Source: an uncultured Gemmiger sp.
GTDB taxonomy: Bacteria; Bacillota; Clostridia; Oscillospirales; Ruminococcaceae
NCBI GenBank assembly: GCA_944388175.1
Contig: CALXHR010000003.1
Span: 124,001 to 188,000, forward strand
DNA: 64,000 nt
Direction: 5' to 3'
Of the stretch, positions 26,119 to 33,654 are shown piece by piece; position 1 is the first letter of the stretch, and each line of letters begins with the position of its first letter. The notes below the pieces were generated by a model. That model saw only the letters and a program-made list of their open reading frames with translations, searched no databases and had not been told where the DNA came from. The position numbers were made by a program, and so were the translations under genes.

Positions 26119-26697
26119 TCAGGTCTGCGCCGGGGTCAGCCGCCGCACCGGCCAGCCCAGCAGCTCCGCGGCAGCGCTGTCGTGCGTGACGAGGATGGCC
26201 GGGCGGCTGCCCGCCAGCCGCACCACGGCCGCCGCCGCCTGGGCCACCAGCTCTGCGTCCATGCCGGTGAACGGTTCGTCCAGCAACAGCGTCTGCGCGT
26301 CCTGGCACAGCAGCGCCCGCAGCAGTGCCGCGCGGCGTTTCTGCCCGCCCGAGAGCCGGGCCGCCGGCAGCGCCAGTTCCGCCCCGGTAAAGCCCAGCGC
26401 GCGCAGTTCGCGCTCGGCTTGTGCGCGGGTCAGGCCGTGGCCGGTCAACACCAGATTATCCAGCGCGGTCAGCTGCGGGCAAAGACGGTCCTCCTGAAAG
26501 ACGGCCGCCGGGGTCGTCACGCCGGTAACGGTGCCGGTGTCCGGCGTTTCCAGCCCCAGCAAAATGCGCAGCAGCGTGGTTTTTCCGCAGCCGGAAGGCC
26601 CCATAAGCACCTGCGGACCGTCCACCGTCCAGCTGAAATTCTGCAAAACCACCTTGCCGCCAAAGCGCTTGCTCAAATTTTGGATGACGATGCTCAT
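26119..26697 (-). CDS. ABC transporter ATP-binding protein (NitT/TauT-like)
   Basis: ATPase subunit of a small-molecule importer at the cytoplasmic membrane face. The product has 192 residues and is compact. Walker A is GPSGCGKTT, the Q-loop region is AAVFQEDRLCP, the signature is LSGGQKRR, Walker B is TLLLDEPF and the H-loop is LVTHD. Its ATG overlaps the permease stop (ATGA), so the two are coupled. It is the last gene of the lipoprotein-permease-ATPase operon. Confidence 0.92.
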   Translation of the reverse strand: MSIVIQNLSKRFGGKVVLQNFSWTVDGPQVLMGPSGCGKTTLLRILLGLETPDTGTVTGVTTPAAVFQEDRLCPQLTALDNLVLTGHGLTRAQAERELRALGFTGAELALPAARLSGGQKRRAALLRALLCQDAQTLLLDEPFTGMDAELVAQAAAAVVRLAGSRPAILVTHDSAAAELLGWPVRRLTPAQT

Positions 26698-27467
26698 GCC
26701 CGCACCTCCCCGCACAGGCGGCGTTTGGCCGCGCGCAAGCCCCGCGTAGCCGCCGCCGACAGCAGCGCCGAAAGCAACACAATCACCAGCGTCCAGGCAA
26801 AGACGTCGGGCGTGGAGAGCGTGATCTTGGCGCGGTAGAGCGCGTCGCCGACGCTGTGGTCGGGCAGGCCGATGACCTCGGCCGAGACGCCGCTTTTCCA
26901 GCACATGCCCATGGCGGCGATGCAGCTTTCGCAAAACGACGGGAAGATGCCCGGCAGCCAGATATAGCGCAGCCGCGCGGCCAGCGGCAGGCGGTAGACG
27001 CGCGCCATCTCCAGCAGTTGGGCGTCGGTGTCGGCAATACCGGCCAACACGCCCGCATAGACGACGGGCAGCACATGGGTGAAGCTGACGACGACCGAAA
27101 GGTTGGCCCCGCGCACCCACAGCAGCGCCAGTATGACAAAGCTGGCCACCGGCATGGCGCGGATGAGCTGCATGAGCGGTTCCAGCAACAGGCGCAGCCC
27201 CTGCCAGCGCGCGCTGCCTGCGCCCAGCAGCAGCCCGCCCGCCACGGCCAGCGCAAACCCGGCCAGGATGCGCAGCGCGCTGAACGCGATGCGCTGCCAG
27301 AACTCCGCCGTGGGCAGCAGCCGGGCCAGCGCCTGCAAGGCCTGCCAGGGCGTGGCCAAAAACAGGCCGCCGTGGCCCAGCGTCATGGCGGCCAGCTGCC
27401 AGACGGCCAGCCAGAACGCCAGCACTGCCAGCCGCTGCCAGCCCTTAGGCCCCGTAGTAGAAATCAT
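26694..27467 (-). CDS. ABC transporter permease (NitT/TauT-like)
   Basis: Membrane subunit of the same importer. The product has 257 residues with about six helices. The cytoplasmic EAA loop that contacts the ATPase is EMARVYRLPLAARLRYIWLP. It resembles SsuC/TauC-type permeases. The start is uncertain: ATG 27467 overlaps the lipoprotein gene by 23 bases and has a poor ribosome binding site, while an earlier in-frame start at 27509 would overlap more. Coupling to the upstream gene is likely. Confidence 0.85.
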   Translation of the reverse strand: MISTTGPKGWQRLAVLAFWLAVWQLAAMTLGHGGLFLATPWQALQALARLLPTAEFWQRIAFSALRILAGFALAVAGGLLLGAGSARWQGLRLLLEPLMQLIRAMPVASFVILALLWVRGANLSVVVSFTHVLPVVYAGVLAGIADTDAQLLEMARVYRLPLAARLRYIWLPGIFPSFCESCIAAMGMCWKSGVSAEVIGLPDHSVGDALYRAKITLSTPDVFAWTLVIVLLSALLSAAATRGLRAAKRRLCGEVRA

Positions 27468-28497
27468 CGGCCGGCAGCGCGCCGCCCACGCTGGCGGGGT
27501 CGGCGTCAAACAGCACTTGGAAGTAGTTGACGAGGTCGGTTTTCATCTCGTCGCCGGTCTCGAACACGATGTTGCAGGCGGGCAGCGCCTTTTGGGCCAG
27601 CGCCGCCTTGGCGACGATGCCGTACTGCTCGCACAAAGCGGCGGTGCCTTCCAGGTCGGTGTTGGCGGCTTCGACGCTGGCGGCGTAGCCGTCCAGGAAG
27701 GCCTCAAACGCGGCGGGGTCGGCCTCGACGGCCTCCTTGCGCGCCACCAGCACGCCGGTCACCAGCCGGGAACCGGCCACGGCCTCCCACTCCTCGTTCA
27801 TGTCCAGCGCGACGCGCAGCCCCTCGACCTGGGACAGCGCGCTGGTCACGAACGGCTGCGGCAGCATGGCAATGCTGGCCATGCCGGCCTGCACCTGGCT
27901 GAGCGCTTCGGTCGCTTCGCTGCAATACTCAATGGTGACGTCGGTGTCGGGGTCGATGCCGTTCTGGCTGAGCACATAGCGCAGCACATACTCCGGCGTG
28001 GTGCCCTTGCCCGTCGTGACGATGGTCTGGCCCTTGAGGTCGGCCACGCTCTGGATGGTTTCGCCGTTTTCCAGGATGTAGAGCACGCCCAGCGTGTTGA
28101 CGCAGGCGACCTCGACAGCGCCCTCGGTCTTTTGGTACAGCGTGGCGGCCAGGTTGGCGGGCACCGCCGCGGCGTCCAGCTCGCCTTTGACCAGCAGTGG
28201 CACGATCTCATCGGCCGCGCCGTACATCGTAAATTCGTAGTTGGCGCCGTCCGCGCTGTTCATCAGGTTGACAAGGCCCATCGTCGTGGGGCCTTTGAGC
28301 CCGGCGACGCGCAGCGCCGTGGCCGCCGTCTCGGGGCTGGCGGGCGTTTCTTCGGGCGCGGCGGCTTCCGAGGACGCCGCTGCGGACGCAGCCGACGGCG
28401 CCGCACTTTCGGAAGAAGTGGCCGCAGTGCCGCAGGCCGCCAGTGAGACGCACAGCGCCAGCGCGGTGAAAACAGAAATGATGCGTTTGATAACCAT
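27445..28497 (-). CDS. ABC transporter solute-binding lipoprotein (NitT/TauT/THI5-like)
   Basis: Ligand-capturing lipoprotein of the importer. The product has 350 residues with a lipoprotein signal (LSLAAC-type lipobox, Cys22), an Ala/Ser/Glu-rich linker, then an NMT1/THI5-like two-lobe fold (RVAGLKGPTTMGLVNLM, LKGQTIVTTGKGTTPEYVLRY). Such proteins bind sulfonates, nitrate, thiamine precursors or similar. No enzyme gene nearby decides which. AAGGAGGG precedes the ATG. The promoter faces a Crp/Fnr gene, with a palindrome centred near -41.5. Confidence 0.88.
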   Translation of the reverse strand: MVIKRIISVFTALALCVSLAACGTAATSSESAAPSAASAAASSEAAAPEETPASPETAATALRVAGLKGPTTMGLVNLMNSADGANYEFTMYGAADEIVPLLVKGELDAAAVPANLAATLYQKTEGAVEVACVNTLGVLYILENGETIQSVADLKGQTIVTTGKGTTPEYVLRYVLSQNGIDPDTDVTIEYCSEATEALSQVQAGMASIAMLPQPFVTSALSQVEGLRVALDMNEEWEAVAGSRLVTGVLVARKEAVEADPAAFEAFLDGYAASVEAANTDLEGTAALCEQYGIVAKAALAQKALPACNIVFETGDEMKTDLVNYFQVLFDADPASVGGALPADDFYYGA

Positions 28498-28516
28498 GAC
28501 AGGAAAACCCTCCTTG

Positions 28517-28545
28517 TTGCATTTGCGGCCTTACTATACTATACT
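28517..28545 (+). promoter_or_regulatory. Sigma-A promoter of the Crp/Fnr regulator
   Basis: The -35 is TTGCAT (28517-28522) and the -10 is TATACT (28540-28545), with a 17-bp spacer. It overlaps the divergent promoter of the ABC operon. Confidence 0.65.
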
Positions 28546-28561
28546 AAGGGTAAATTGTCTG
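28533..28561 (-). promoter_or_regulatory. Promoter of the ABC uptake operon
   Basis: Minus-strand -35 CAGACA (28556-28561, a weak match) and -10 TATAGT (28533-28538), with a 17-bp spacer. A weak -35 next to a palindrome suits an activated promoter. Confidence 0.5.
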
Positions 28562-28574
28562 TTGCCCGCGCAAC
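28561..28574. promoter_or_regulatory. Candidate Crp/Fnr operator
   Basis: GTTGC-CCGC-GCAAC is a perfect 5-4-5 inverted repeat with the geometry of FNR-type boxes (TTGAT-N4-ATCAA). It abuts the -35 of the ABC operon and lies downstream of the regulator's own start site. Confidence 0.55.
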
Positions 28575-28591
28575 ATTACCGGAGGTATGCC

Positions 28592-29284
28592 ATGGATTAC
28601 GCACCCTATTACGACACCCTGCGCCGCACGCCGCTGTTTTGCGGCATGACCGACGCCGACCTGGACACGCTGACGCACTGCTTTGCCCCGCGCGTGCGGC
28701 GGTATGCGCGCGGCGAGCTGCTGTTGCTGGCCGGGTATGAAGTACACGAACTGGGCATTATCCTGCACGGGGAGATTGTGGCCGCCAAGCCGATGCCCGA
28801 CGGCACGGCCGTGGTGATGGCGCACATGGGCCCCGGCGGCCTGTTTGCCGATGTGCTGGCCGGCAGCCGGGACAAAAGCCCCGTGAACGTCACGGCCGCC
28901 ACCCCCTGCGAAGTATTGTACCTGCCCTGCGCAGCGCTGCTGCGCCCCTGCCGCGCGCTGCATCCGGCGCATTTGCAGCTGCTGCACAACTGGCTGCAGA
29001 CGGTCAGCGGCAAATATTTTGCGCTGGACCGCCGCCTGGAACTGCTGTGCTGCCGCAGCCTGCGCGGGCGCATCTGCCTGTGGCTGCTGGAACAGCGCGA
29101 GCAGGCCGGCGCCGACACCTTTACCACGCCGCTGACGCGGGCGGAGTTGGCGTCCTACCTGAACTGCGACCGCAGCGCGCTGTGCCGTGAACTGGGCCGC
29201 ATGCAGGCCGAGGGGCTGGTGGAATTGTACCGGCGCAGTTTTAAACTGCCGGACCCGGACCGCCTGCGCGCGGCCTGGCAGTGA
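28592..29284 (+). CDS. Crp/Fnr-family transcriptional regulator
   Basis: The product has 230 residues. The N-terminal cyclic-nucleotide-type sensor barrel (about 15-130) contains GELLLLAGYEVHELGIILHGE, read as two parts. The C-terminal helix-turn-helix has LTRAELASYLNCDRSALCREL, with recognition helix residues CDRSALCRE. The N-terminal region lacks an FNR-type cluster of cysteines, so redox sensing through an iron-sulfur centre is not evident. GGAGG lies six bases before the ATG at 28592. It is divergent from the ABC operon, which it probably controls. Confidence 0.92.
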   Translation: MDYAPYYDTLRRTPLFCGMTDADLDTLTHCFAPRVRRYARGELLLLAGYEVHELGIILHGEIVAAKPMPDGTAVVMAHMGPGGLFADVLAGSRDKSPVNVTAATPCEVLYLPCAALLRPCRALHPAHLQLLHNWLQTVSGKYFALDRRLELLCCRSLRGRICLWLLEQREQAGADTFTTPLTRAELASYLNCDRSALCRELGRMQAEGLVELYRRSFKLPDPDRLRAAWQ

Positions 29285-29313
29285 TTGCAGCGGCGGCCGC
29301 CGTATGCTATAAT
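29285..29313 (+). promoter_or_regulatory. Sigma-A promoter of the glycosyltransferase operon
   Basis: The -35 is TTGCAG (29285-29290) and the -10 is TATAAT (29308-29313), with a 17-bp spacer and an extended -10 TG (29305-29306). Confidence 0.85.
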
Positions 29314-29321
29314 GTTGCCAT

Positions 29322-29360
29322 GGCCGGGCCGCCGTTGCCCTGACGCAGCCCGGCCCTTTT
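29322..29360 (+). terminator. Terminator-like hairpin in the leader of the glycosyltransferase operon
   Basis: GGCCGGGC/GCCCGGCC (29322-29329/29348-29355) is followed by CTTTT. It lies downstream of the promoter and 24 bases before the start codon. It may end crp readthrough or act as an attenuator. Confidence 0.5.
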
Positions 29361-29384
29361 GTGAAAAGAGAAAAAGGAGTTTGT

Positions 29385-31022
29385 ATGCCTTCCCTGACCC
29401 GTTTACGGCTGCGCCTGCCGCAGCCTTTGCTGCGCCCCGAAAAGCGCTGGCATACCCTTTGGCTGGCGTTTTCCTGGGCCTGCCTGCTGTTTGTGTGCAT
29501 CCGCGGCTGGCAGGTGATCCAGGGGCGGATGTATTACCTGCTGGATTCCGACATGAGCAGCGACCTGCTGCTGGGCTATGTGCTGCGGCAGGAGCATGCG
29601 CTGCTGACGGACAACTGGTACTACTCGACCGAGTTGCGTGTGTTTCACAACCACCTGGTGTTTGCGCCGCTGTTCCTGTTGATGGACAACTGGCTGCAGG
29701 TGCGCACCGTCGGCACGGCGATTCTGCTGTTGGGCATGCTGGCGTCCTGCTGGTATTTCTGCCGGCAGGCGGGCATCGGGCATCTGTTCCCCGCCGTCGG
29801 CACGCTGCTGGTCGCGCCGCTGTCCGAGGTGTATTTCCGCATCACGCTGCTGACAGTCAGCTACCCGCCGCACCTGTTCGCCGCTTTTTTGAGCCTGGGG
29901 CTGCTGCTGCACGCTATCCGCAGCGAGCGGCAGCGCACGCGCGCCCTGCTGCTGGCGGCGCTGGCGCTGTTTTCTTTTGTGATCGGCCTGGGCGGCCTGC
30001 GCCAGGTGCTGACCTTTTACCTGCCGCTGGCGCTGACGGCGCTGGTGCTGGCGTTTTTTGCGTCGGCCCCGCGCGCCGACGCCACACTGCCTGGCCTGCC
30101 CGTGCCGGAGCGCCGCCTGCTGGGCGGCAGCCTGCTGGCCTTTGCGGCCACGATGGCCGGCTGGCTGGTGAACACCCGCGTGCTGCGGTACCTGTACCAC
30201 TTTACCAGCCAGGAGGGCCTCCACTTTGCCGCCTTTGACGGCAAACGGCTGGAACAGCTGTTTTTTGGCTGGCTGGAAAGTTTCGGTTTCCGCACCGGGG
30301 CGTACGTCACTTCGCCCCAGATCCTGTACAATGCCTTCTGCTTTTTGGCATTGGCCGTCCTTGTATGCGCGTATATTTCGCTGGCGCGCAACCCGCAGCG
30401 CTATACTTTGGCCGAGCGGGTGTTCTACCTGCTCTCCCTCTTTGCGTTTTTGGCGTATGAGGGGTTGTACCTGTTTACCGATATGGTCTACTACACGCGG
30501 TACAACATCCCCGTGGTGGTGCTGATGATGCCGGTGGCGGTGGATTTCCTGTACCGGCTGCCGCGGCCGCGGGTGTGGCGCGGCGCGCTGCTGGGCGGCA
30601 TGGCGGCGCTGCTGCTGTGGTGCGTCAACGACTATTACACCGAGCTTTGGCCCAGGAACATGACCTCCAGCCAGGAAGCCGCCGTCACCGCCCTGCGCGT
30701 GGCCGGTTATACCGAGGGCTACGCCACGTTCTGGAACGCCAACGTGATGGTGGAGATTTCCAACGGCGCGTTCGATATGCGGGTCTGGAAAGCGGGCGAG
30801 GATGTGACCGACCCCGACCAGCTGTATGAATGGATGCAGACCGCCGACCACTTTACAACAACGCCGGAAGGCCCCGTGTTCCTGTTCTTCAACAAAAACG
30901 AAGCGGAATACCAGACGCCCGCGGCCTGCCTGACCGAAGGCACGGTGGAATACGAGGACGAAAACTACATTGCGCTGGGCTACCCGAGCTACGACGCCAT
31001 GAAAGCCGATTTTGCCGGCTGA
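29385..31022 (+). CDS. Multi-pass membrane protein, glycosyltransferase-like (unassigned)
   Basis: The product has 545 residues and about eleven membrane helices between residues 20 and 425. It has an extracytoplasmic loop near residue 50 (YYLLDSDMSSDLLLGYVLRQ) and a soluble C-terminal tail of about 110 residues. The acidic first loop and polytopic layout resemble GT-C lipid-linked glycosyltransferases, but no family signature is certain. AAAAAGGAG precedes the ATG at 29385. It is 13 bases upstream of a GT2 polyprenol-sugar synthase, whose lipid-linked sugar it may use or export. Confidence 0.7.
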   Translation: MPSLTRLRLRLPQPLLRPEKRWHTLWLAFSWACLLFVCIRGWQVIQGRMYYLLDSDMSSDLLLGYVLRQEHALLTDNWYYSTELRVFHNHLVFAPLFLLMDNWLQVRTVGTAILLLGMLASCWYFCRQAGIGHLFPAVGTLLVAPLSEVYFRITLLTVSYPPHLFAAFLSLGLLLHAIRSERQRTRALLLAALALFSFVIGLGGLRQVLTFYLPLALTALVLAFFASAPRADATLPGLPVPERRLLGGSLLAFAATMAGWLVNTRVLRYLYHFTSQEGLHFAAFDGKRLEQLFFGWLESFGFRTGAYVTSPQILYNAFCFLALAVLVCAYISLARNPQRYTLAERVFYLLSLFAFLAYEGLYLFTDMVYYTRYNIPVVVLMMPVAVDFLYRLPRPRVWRGALLGGMAALLLWCVNDYYTELWPRNMTSSQEAAVTALRVAGYTEGYATFWNANVMVEISNGAFDMRVWKAGEDVTDPDQLYEWMQTADHFTTTPEGPVFLFFNKNEAEYQTPAACLTEGTVEYEDENYIALGYPSYDAMKADFAG

Positions 31023-31035
31023 ACGAGGTACCAAC

Positions 31036-32025
31036 ATGGAAAACCGCCAGACCCCTGTTTTGTATATCATCATCCCCTGCTATAACGAGCAGGAGGTCCT
31101 GCCCATCACGGCGCCGCAGTTCCTGCAAAAAATCCGGGACCTGGCCGCCGCCGGCAAGATCAGCCCCGACAGCCGCGTGCTGTTTGTCAACGACGGGTCC
31201 AAAGACCGCACCTGGGCCATCATCAACGAACTGGCCGCCGCCGACCCGCATTATGCCGGCATCTGCCAGAGCCGCAACCGCGGCCACCAGAATGCGGTGC
31301 TGGCCGGGCTGATGGAAGCCAAAGACCGCTGCGATATCACGATCTCCATCGACTGCGACGGCCAGGACGATATCAACGCCATGGACGGCATGGTGGAAGC
31401 CTACCGTGACGGCTGCGACGTGGTGTACGGCGTGCGCAGCAAGCGCGATACCGACACGTTTTTCAAGCGTTTTACGGCCGAAACCTTTTACAAGCTGCTG
31501 AACGCCATGGGCGCCGAGGTTGTGTTCAACCACGCCGACTACCGCCTGATGAGCGCGCGCGTGCTGCAGGAATTTGCCAAATTTGAGGAAGTCAACCTGT
31601 TTTTGCGCGGCATGGTGCCGCTGGTGGGGTTCAAATCCACCACCGTGCTGTATGAGCGGCACGAGCGCCTGGCCGGCAAAAGTCACTACCCGCTCTCCAA
31701 AATGCTGTCGCTGGCGTTTGACGGCATCACGAGCCTTTCCACCAAACCGATCCGCTTTATCATGGGGTTTGGCATTGTGGTGGCGCTGGTCAGCTTTATC
31801 GGGGTGCTGTGGGCCGTTGTGGAAGCCGCGTTGGGCATGACGGTTTCCGGCTGGGCCAGCATGACGAGCATTACCTGCTTTGTCTCGGGCGTGCAGCTGA
31901 TCTGCCTGGGCGTCATTGGCGAGTATATCGGCAAGATCTACCTGGAAACCAAACACCGCCCGCGCTATATCATCAGCGATACGACGCCCAATTTTGCCCC
32001 CCACGACAAGGAGGAGGACGCATGA
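31036..32025 (+). CDS. Family 2 glycosyltransferase, polyprenyl-phosphate sugar synthase type
   Basis: Transfers a sugar from a nucleotide donor to a polyprenyl phosphate. The product has 329 residues. The GT-A domain shows YIIIPCYNEQEVLP at the N-terminus, VLFVNDGSKDRTW, and the metal/donor motif SIDCDGQDD. Two C-terminal membrane helices (about 238-262 and 274-298) place it with the GtrB/DpmA-like group. It is the middle gene of the operon and overlaps the flavin reductase gene by four bases. Confidence 0.92.
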   Translation: MENRQTPVLYIIIPCYNEQEVLPITAPQFLQKIRDLAAAGKISPDSRVLFVNDGSKDRTWAIINELAAADPHYAGICQSRNRGHQNAVLAGLMEAKDRCDITISIDCDGQDDINAMDGMVEAYRDGCDVVYGVRSKRDTDTFFKRFTAETFYKLLNAMGAEVVFNHADYRLMSARVLQEFAKFEEVNLFLRGMVPLVGFKSTTVLYERHERLAGKSHYPLSKMLSLAFDGITSLSTKPIRFIMGFGIVVALVSFIGVLWAVVEAALGMTVSGWASMTSITCFVSGVQLICLGVIGEYIGKIYLETKHRPRYIISDTTPNFAPHDKEEDA

Positions 32026-32594
32026 GCCGTCAGGTATGGAAGGGTTCCACCCTGCTGAACCCCGAGCCGCCGGTGCTGGTGAGCTGCGGCAGCCCCGAGC
32101 ACCCCAACCTGATCACCGTGGGCTGGTGCGGTACCATCTGCACCCAGCCGCCGATGCTTTCCATCAGCGTCCGGCCCGAGCGGTACAGCCACCGCCTGCT
32201 CCGCGAGAGCGGCGTGTTCGTCGTCAACCTGCCCACCGAAGCGCTGGTGCGCGCGGTAGACTGGTGCGGCGTCAAAAGCGGCCGCGACGTGGACAAGTTC
32301 GCCGCGCTGGGCCTGACGGCGGAACCCGCCGCCAAAGTGGGCACCGTGCTGCTGGCCGAAAGCCCCGTCAACCTGGAATGCAAAGTGACCCAGGTGGTCC
32401 CGCTGGGCAGCCACGACCTGTTTTTGGCCGAATGCGTGGCCGTCGACGTCGACGAGCGGCTGCTGAACGAGGACGGCAAACTCTGCCTGAACCGCGCCAA
32501 ACTGATCGTCTACTCCCACGGCGACTACCTGGCGCTGGGGCGGCGGCTGGGGACCTTTGGCTACAGCGTGCGCAAACGCCGCCCGCGGCGGTAA
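32022..32594 (+). CDS. Flavin reductase-like flavoprotein
   Basis: The product has 190 residues with the split-barrel FMN-binding fold of flavin reductases. Characteristic parts are the N-terminal strand STLLNPEPPVLVSC, the FMN-site region ITVGWCGTICTQPPMLSISV, and FVVNLPTEALV. Oxidoreductases of this small type are common in anaerobes and few have known substrates. GGAGGAGG precedes the ATG, which overlaps the glycosyltransferase stop (ATGA). A link with glycan assembly is not obvious. Confidence 0.88.
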   Translation: MSRQVWKGSTLLNPEPPVLVSCGSPEHPNLITVGWCGTICTQPPMLSISVRPERYSHRLLRESGVFVVNLPTEALVRAVDWCGVKSGRDVDKFAALGLTAEPAAKVGTVLLAESPVNLECKVTQVVPLGSHDLFLAECVAVDVDERLLNEDGKLCLNRAKLIVYSHGDYLALGRRLGTFGYSVRKRRPRR

Positions 32595-32622
32595 AAGCGG
32601 TATACGCAAACCATACAGAAAA

Positions 32623-32665
32623 CGCGCCCTTTCGCAAACCTATGCGAAGGGGCGCGCTGTTTTTT
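32623..32665 (+). terminator. Terminator of the glycosyltransferase/flavin reductase operon
   Basis: A 14-bp stem (32623-32636/32643-32656, one G-U pair) is followed by TTTTTT. Confidence 0.88.
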
Positions 32666-32673
32666 GCGAACAT

Positions 32674-33654
32674 TCACGAAACCGGGAACAGGATTTTCTG
32701 GCTTTCCAGCGCAAACAGGTTGTCCCGATTGATGATGCGGGTGGCGGTGTCGACGTGGCGTTCCACCTCGCTGTGCTGCCCGGCCAGCAGTTTGTAGGCG
32801 CTCTGCACGCCAAAATACCCCATCTCGTAGGTATTTTGCAGGATCAGCGCGTCGACGATGCCGGTCTGCAGGGCGTCGACCGTGGCAAGGTTGGAGTCAA
32901 AGCCCACCATCCACAAAGCGTCGCCCAGCTGCAGTTCCTCCACAGCCTGGGCCGCGCCGACGCTCGTCGGCTCATTGAACGCCAGCAGCACGTTGATCTC
33001 GGGGTGGGCGCGCAGCATGGCCAGCGTGTCGCGCCGGGCGCTCTCGGCTTCGGCCAGCGTGTGGATGGTCGCCACCACCTCGCTGCGGCCGCTGGCGTCA
33101 AAGGCGTCCACCGCGCCGAGTTCGCGCGCCTGGCCGTTGGCGCTGTTGATATCGTAGTTGACGATGCCGACTTTCAGCGCGCCCTGCGGCATGCCCTCCA
33201 ACGCGGCTTCGGCGGCCATCTGCCCGGCCAGGTAGTTGTCGGTGCCGATGTAGGTAGCGACGCTTTGCGAGTTGACGTCGGAGTCGATGACGACAATATG
33301 CACGCCCTGGGCCGCGGCCGCCTCGATGGCCGGGGCGTTGGCGTCGTAGTCGATGGCGGAAAACACCAACGCCTGCGCGCCGTCCTGCACGGCCTGGGCG
33401 ATCATGGCGTTTTGGGTTTCGTAGTCCTCCTCGGTATCGGGGCCGGTGATGGTCAGGTCCAGGTTGTATTCGGTCGCGGCGGCTTCGGCCCCGACAAAGA
33501 CAGCTTTCCAGAAATCGGTCTCGGTCGATTTGGCCACCATGGCCACCTGGTAGCGCGCCGGGCCGTCGTCGGGGGCGGCGCTGGCGGCGCAGCCGCCCAG
33601 GGCGCAGGCGGCCGCCAGCGCCAGTATGCCCAGGCGCTTAACGGGTTTTGTCAT
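32674..33654 (-). CDS. Periplasmic-type sugar-binding lipoprotein encoded with a two-component system
   Basis: The product has 326 residues and a lipoprotein signal with lipobox LGGC (Cys22), then a type I solute-binding fold as in ribose- or galactose-binding proteins. Landmarks are VAMVAKSTETDFWKAVFVGAE, ALVFSAIDYDANAPAIEAA (read in parts) and VLLAFNEPTSVGAAQAVEE. It overlaps the sensor kinase gene by 17 bases and no permease or ATPase follows. A role as ligand receptor for the kinase rather than transport subunit is therefore likely. GGGAGGG precedes the ATG. Confidence 0.88.
   Translation of the reverse strand: MTKPVKRLGILALAAACALGGCAASAAPDDGPARYQVAMVAKSTETDFWKAVFVGAEAAATEYNLDLTITGPDTEEDYETQNAMIAQAVQDGAQALVFSAIDYDANAPAIEAAAAQGVHIVVIDSDVNSQSVATYIGTDNYLAGQMAAEAALEGMPQGALKVGIVNYDINSANGQARELGAVDAFDASGRSEVVATIHTLAEAESARRDTLAMLRAHPEINVLLAFNEPTSVGAAQAVEELQLGDALWMVGFDSNLATVDALQTGIVDALILQNTYEMGYFGVQSAYKLLAGQHSEVERHVDTATRIINRDNLFALESQKILFPVS

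Noticed and set aside
29403-31073. 556-codon minus-strand open frame opposite the first glycosyltransferase-operon gene
   Set aside because: The translation is low-complexity Gln/Arg/His-rich, while the plus strand has a promoter, ribosome binding site and sensible membrane helices.
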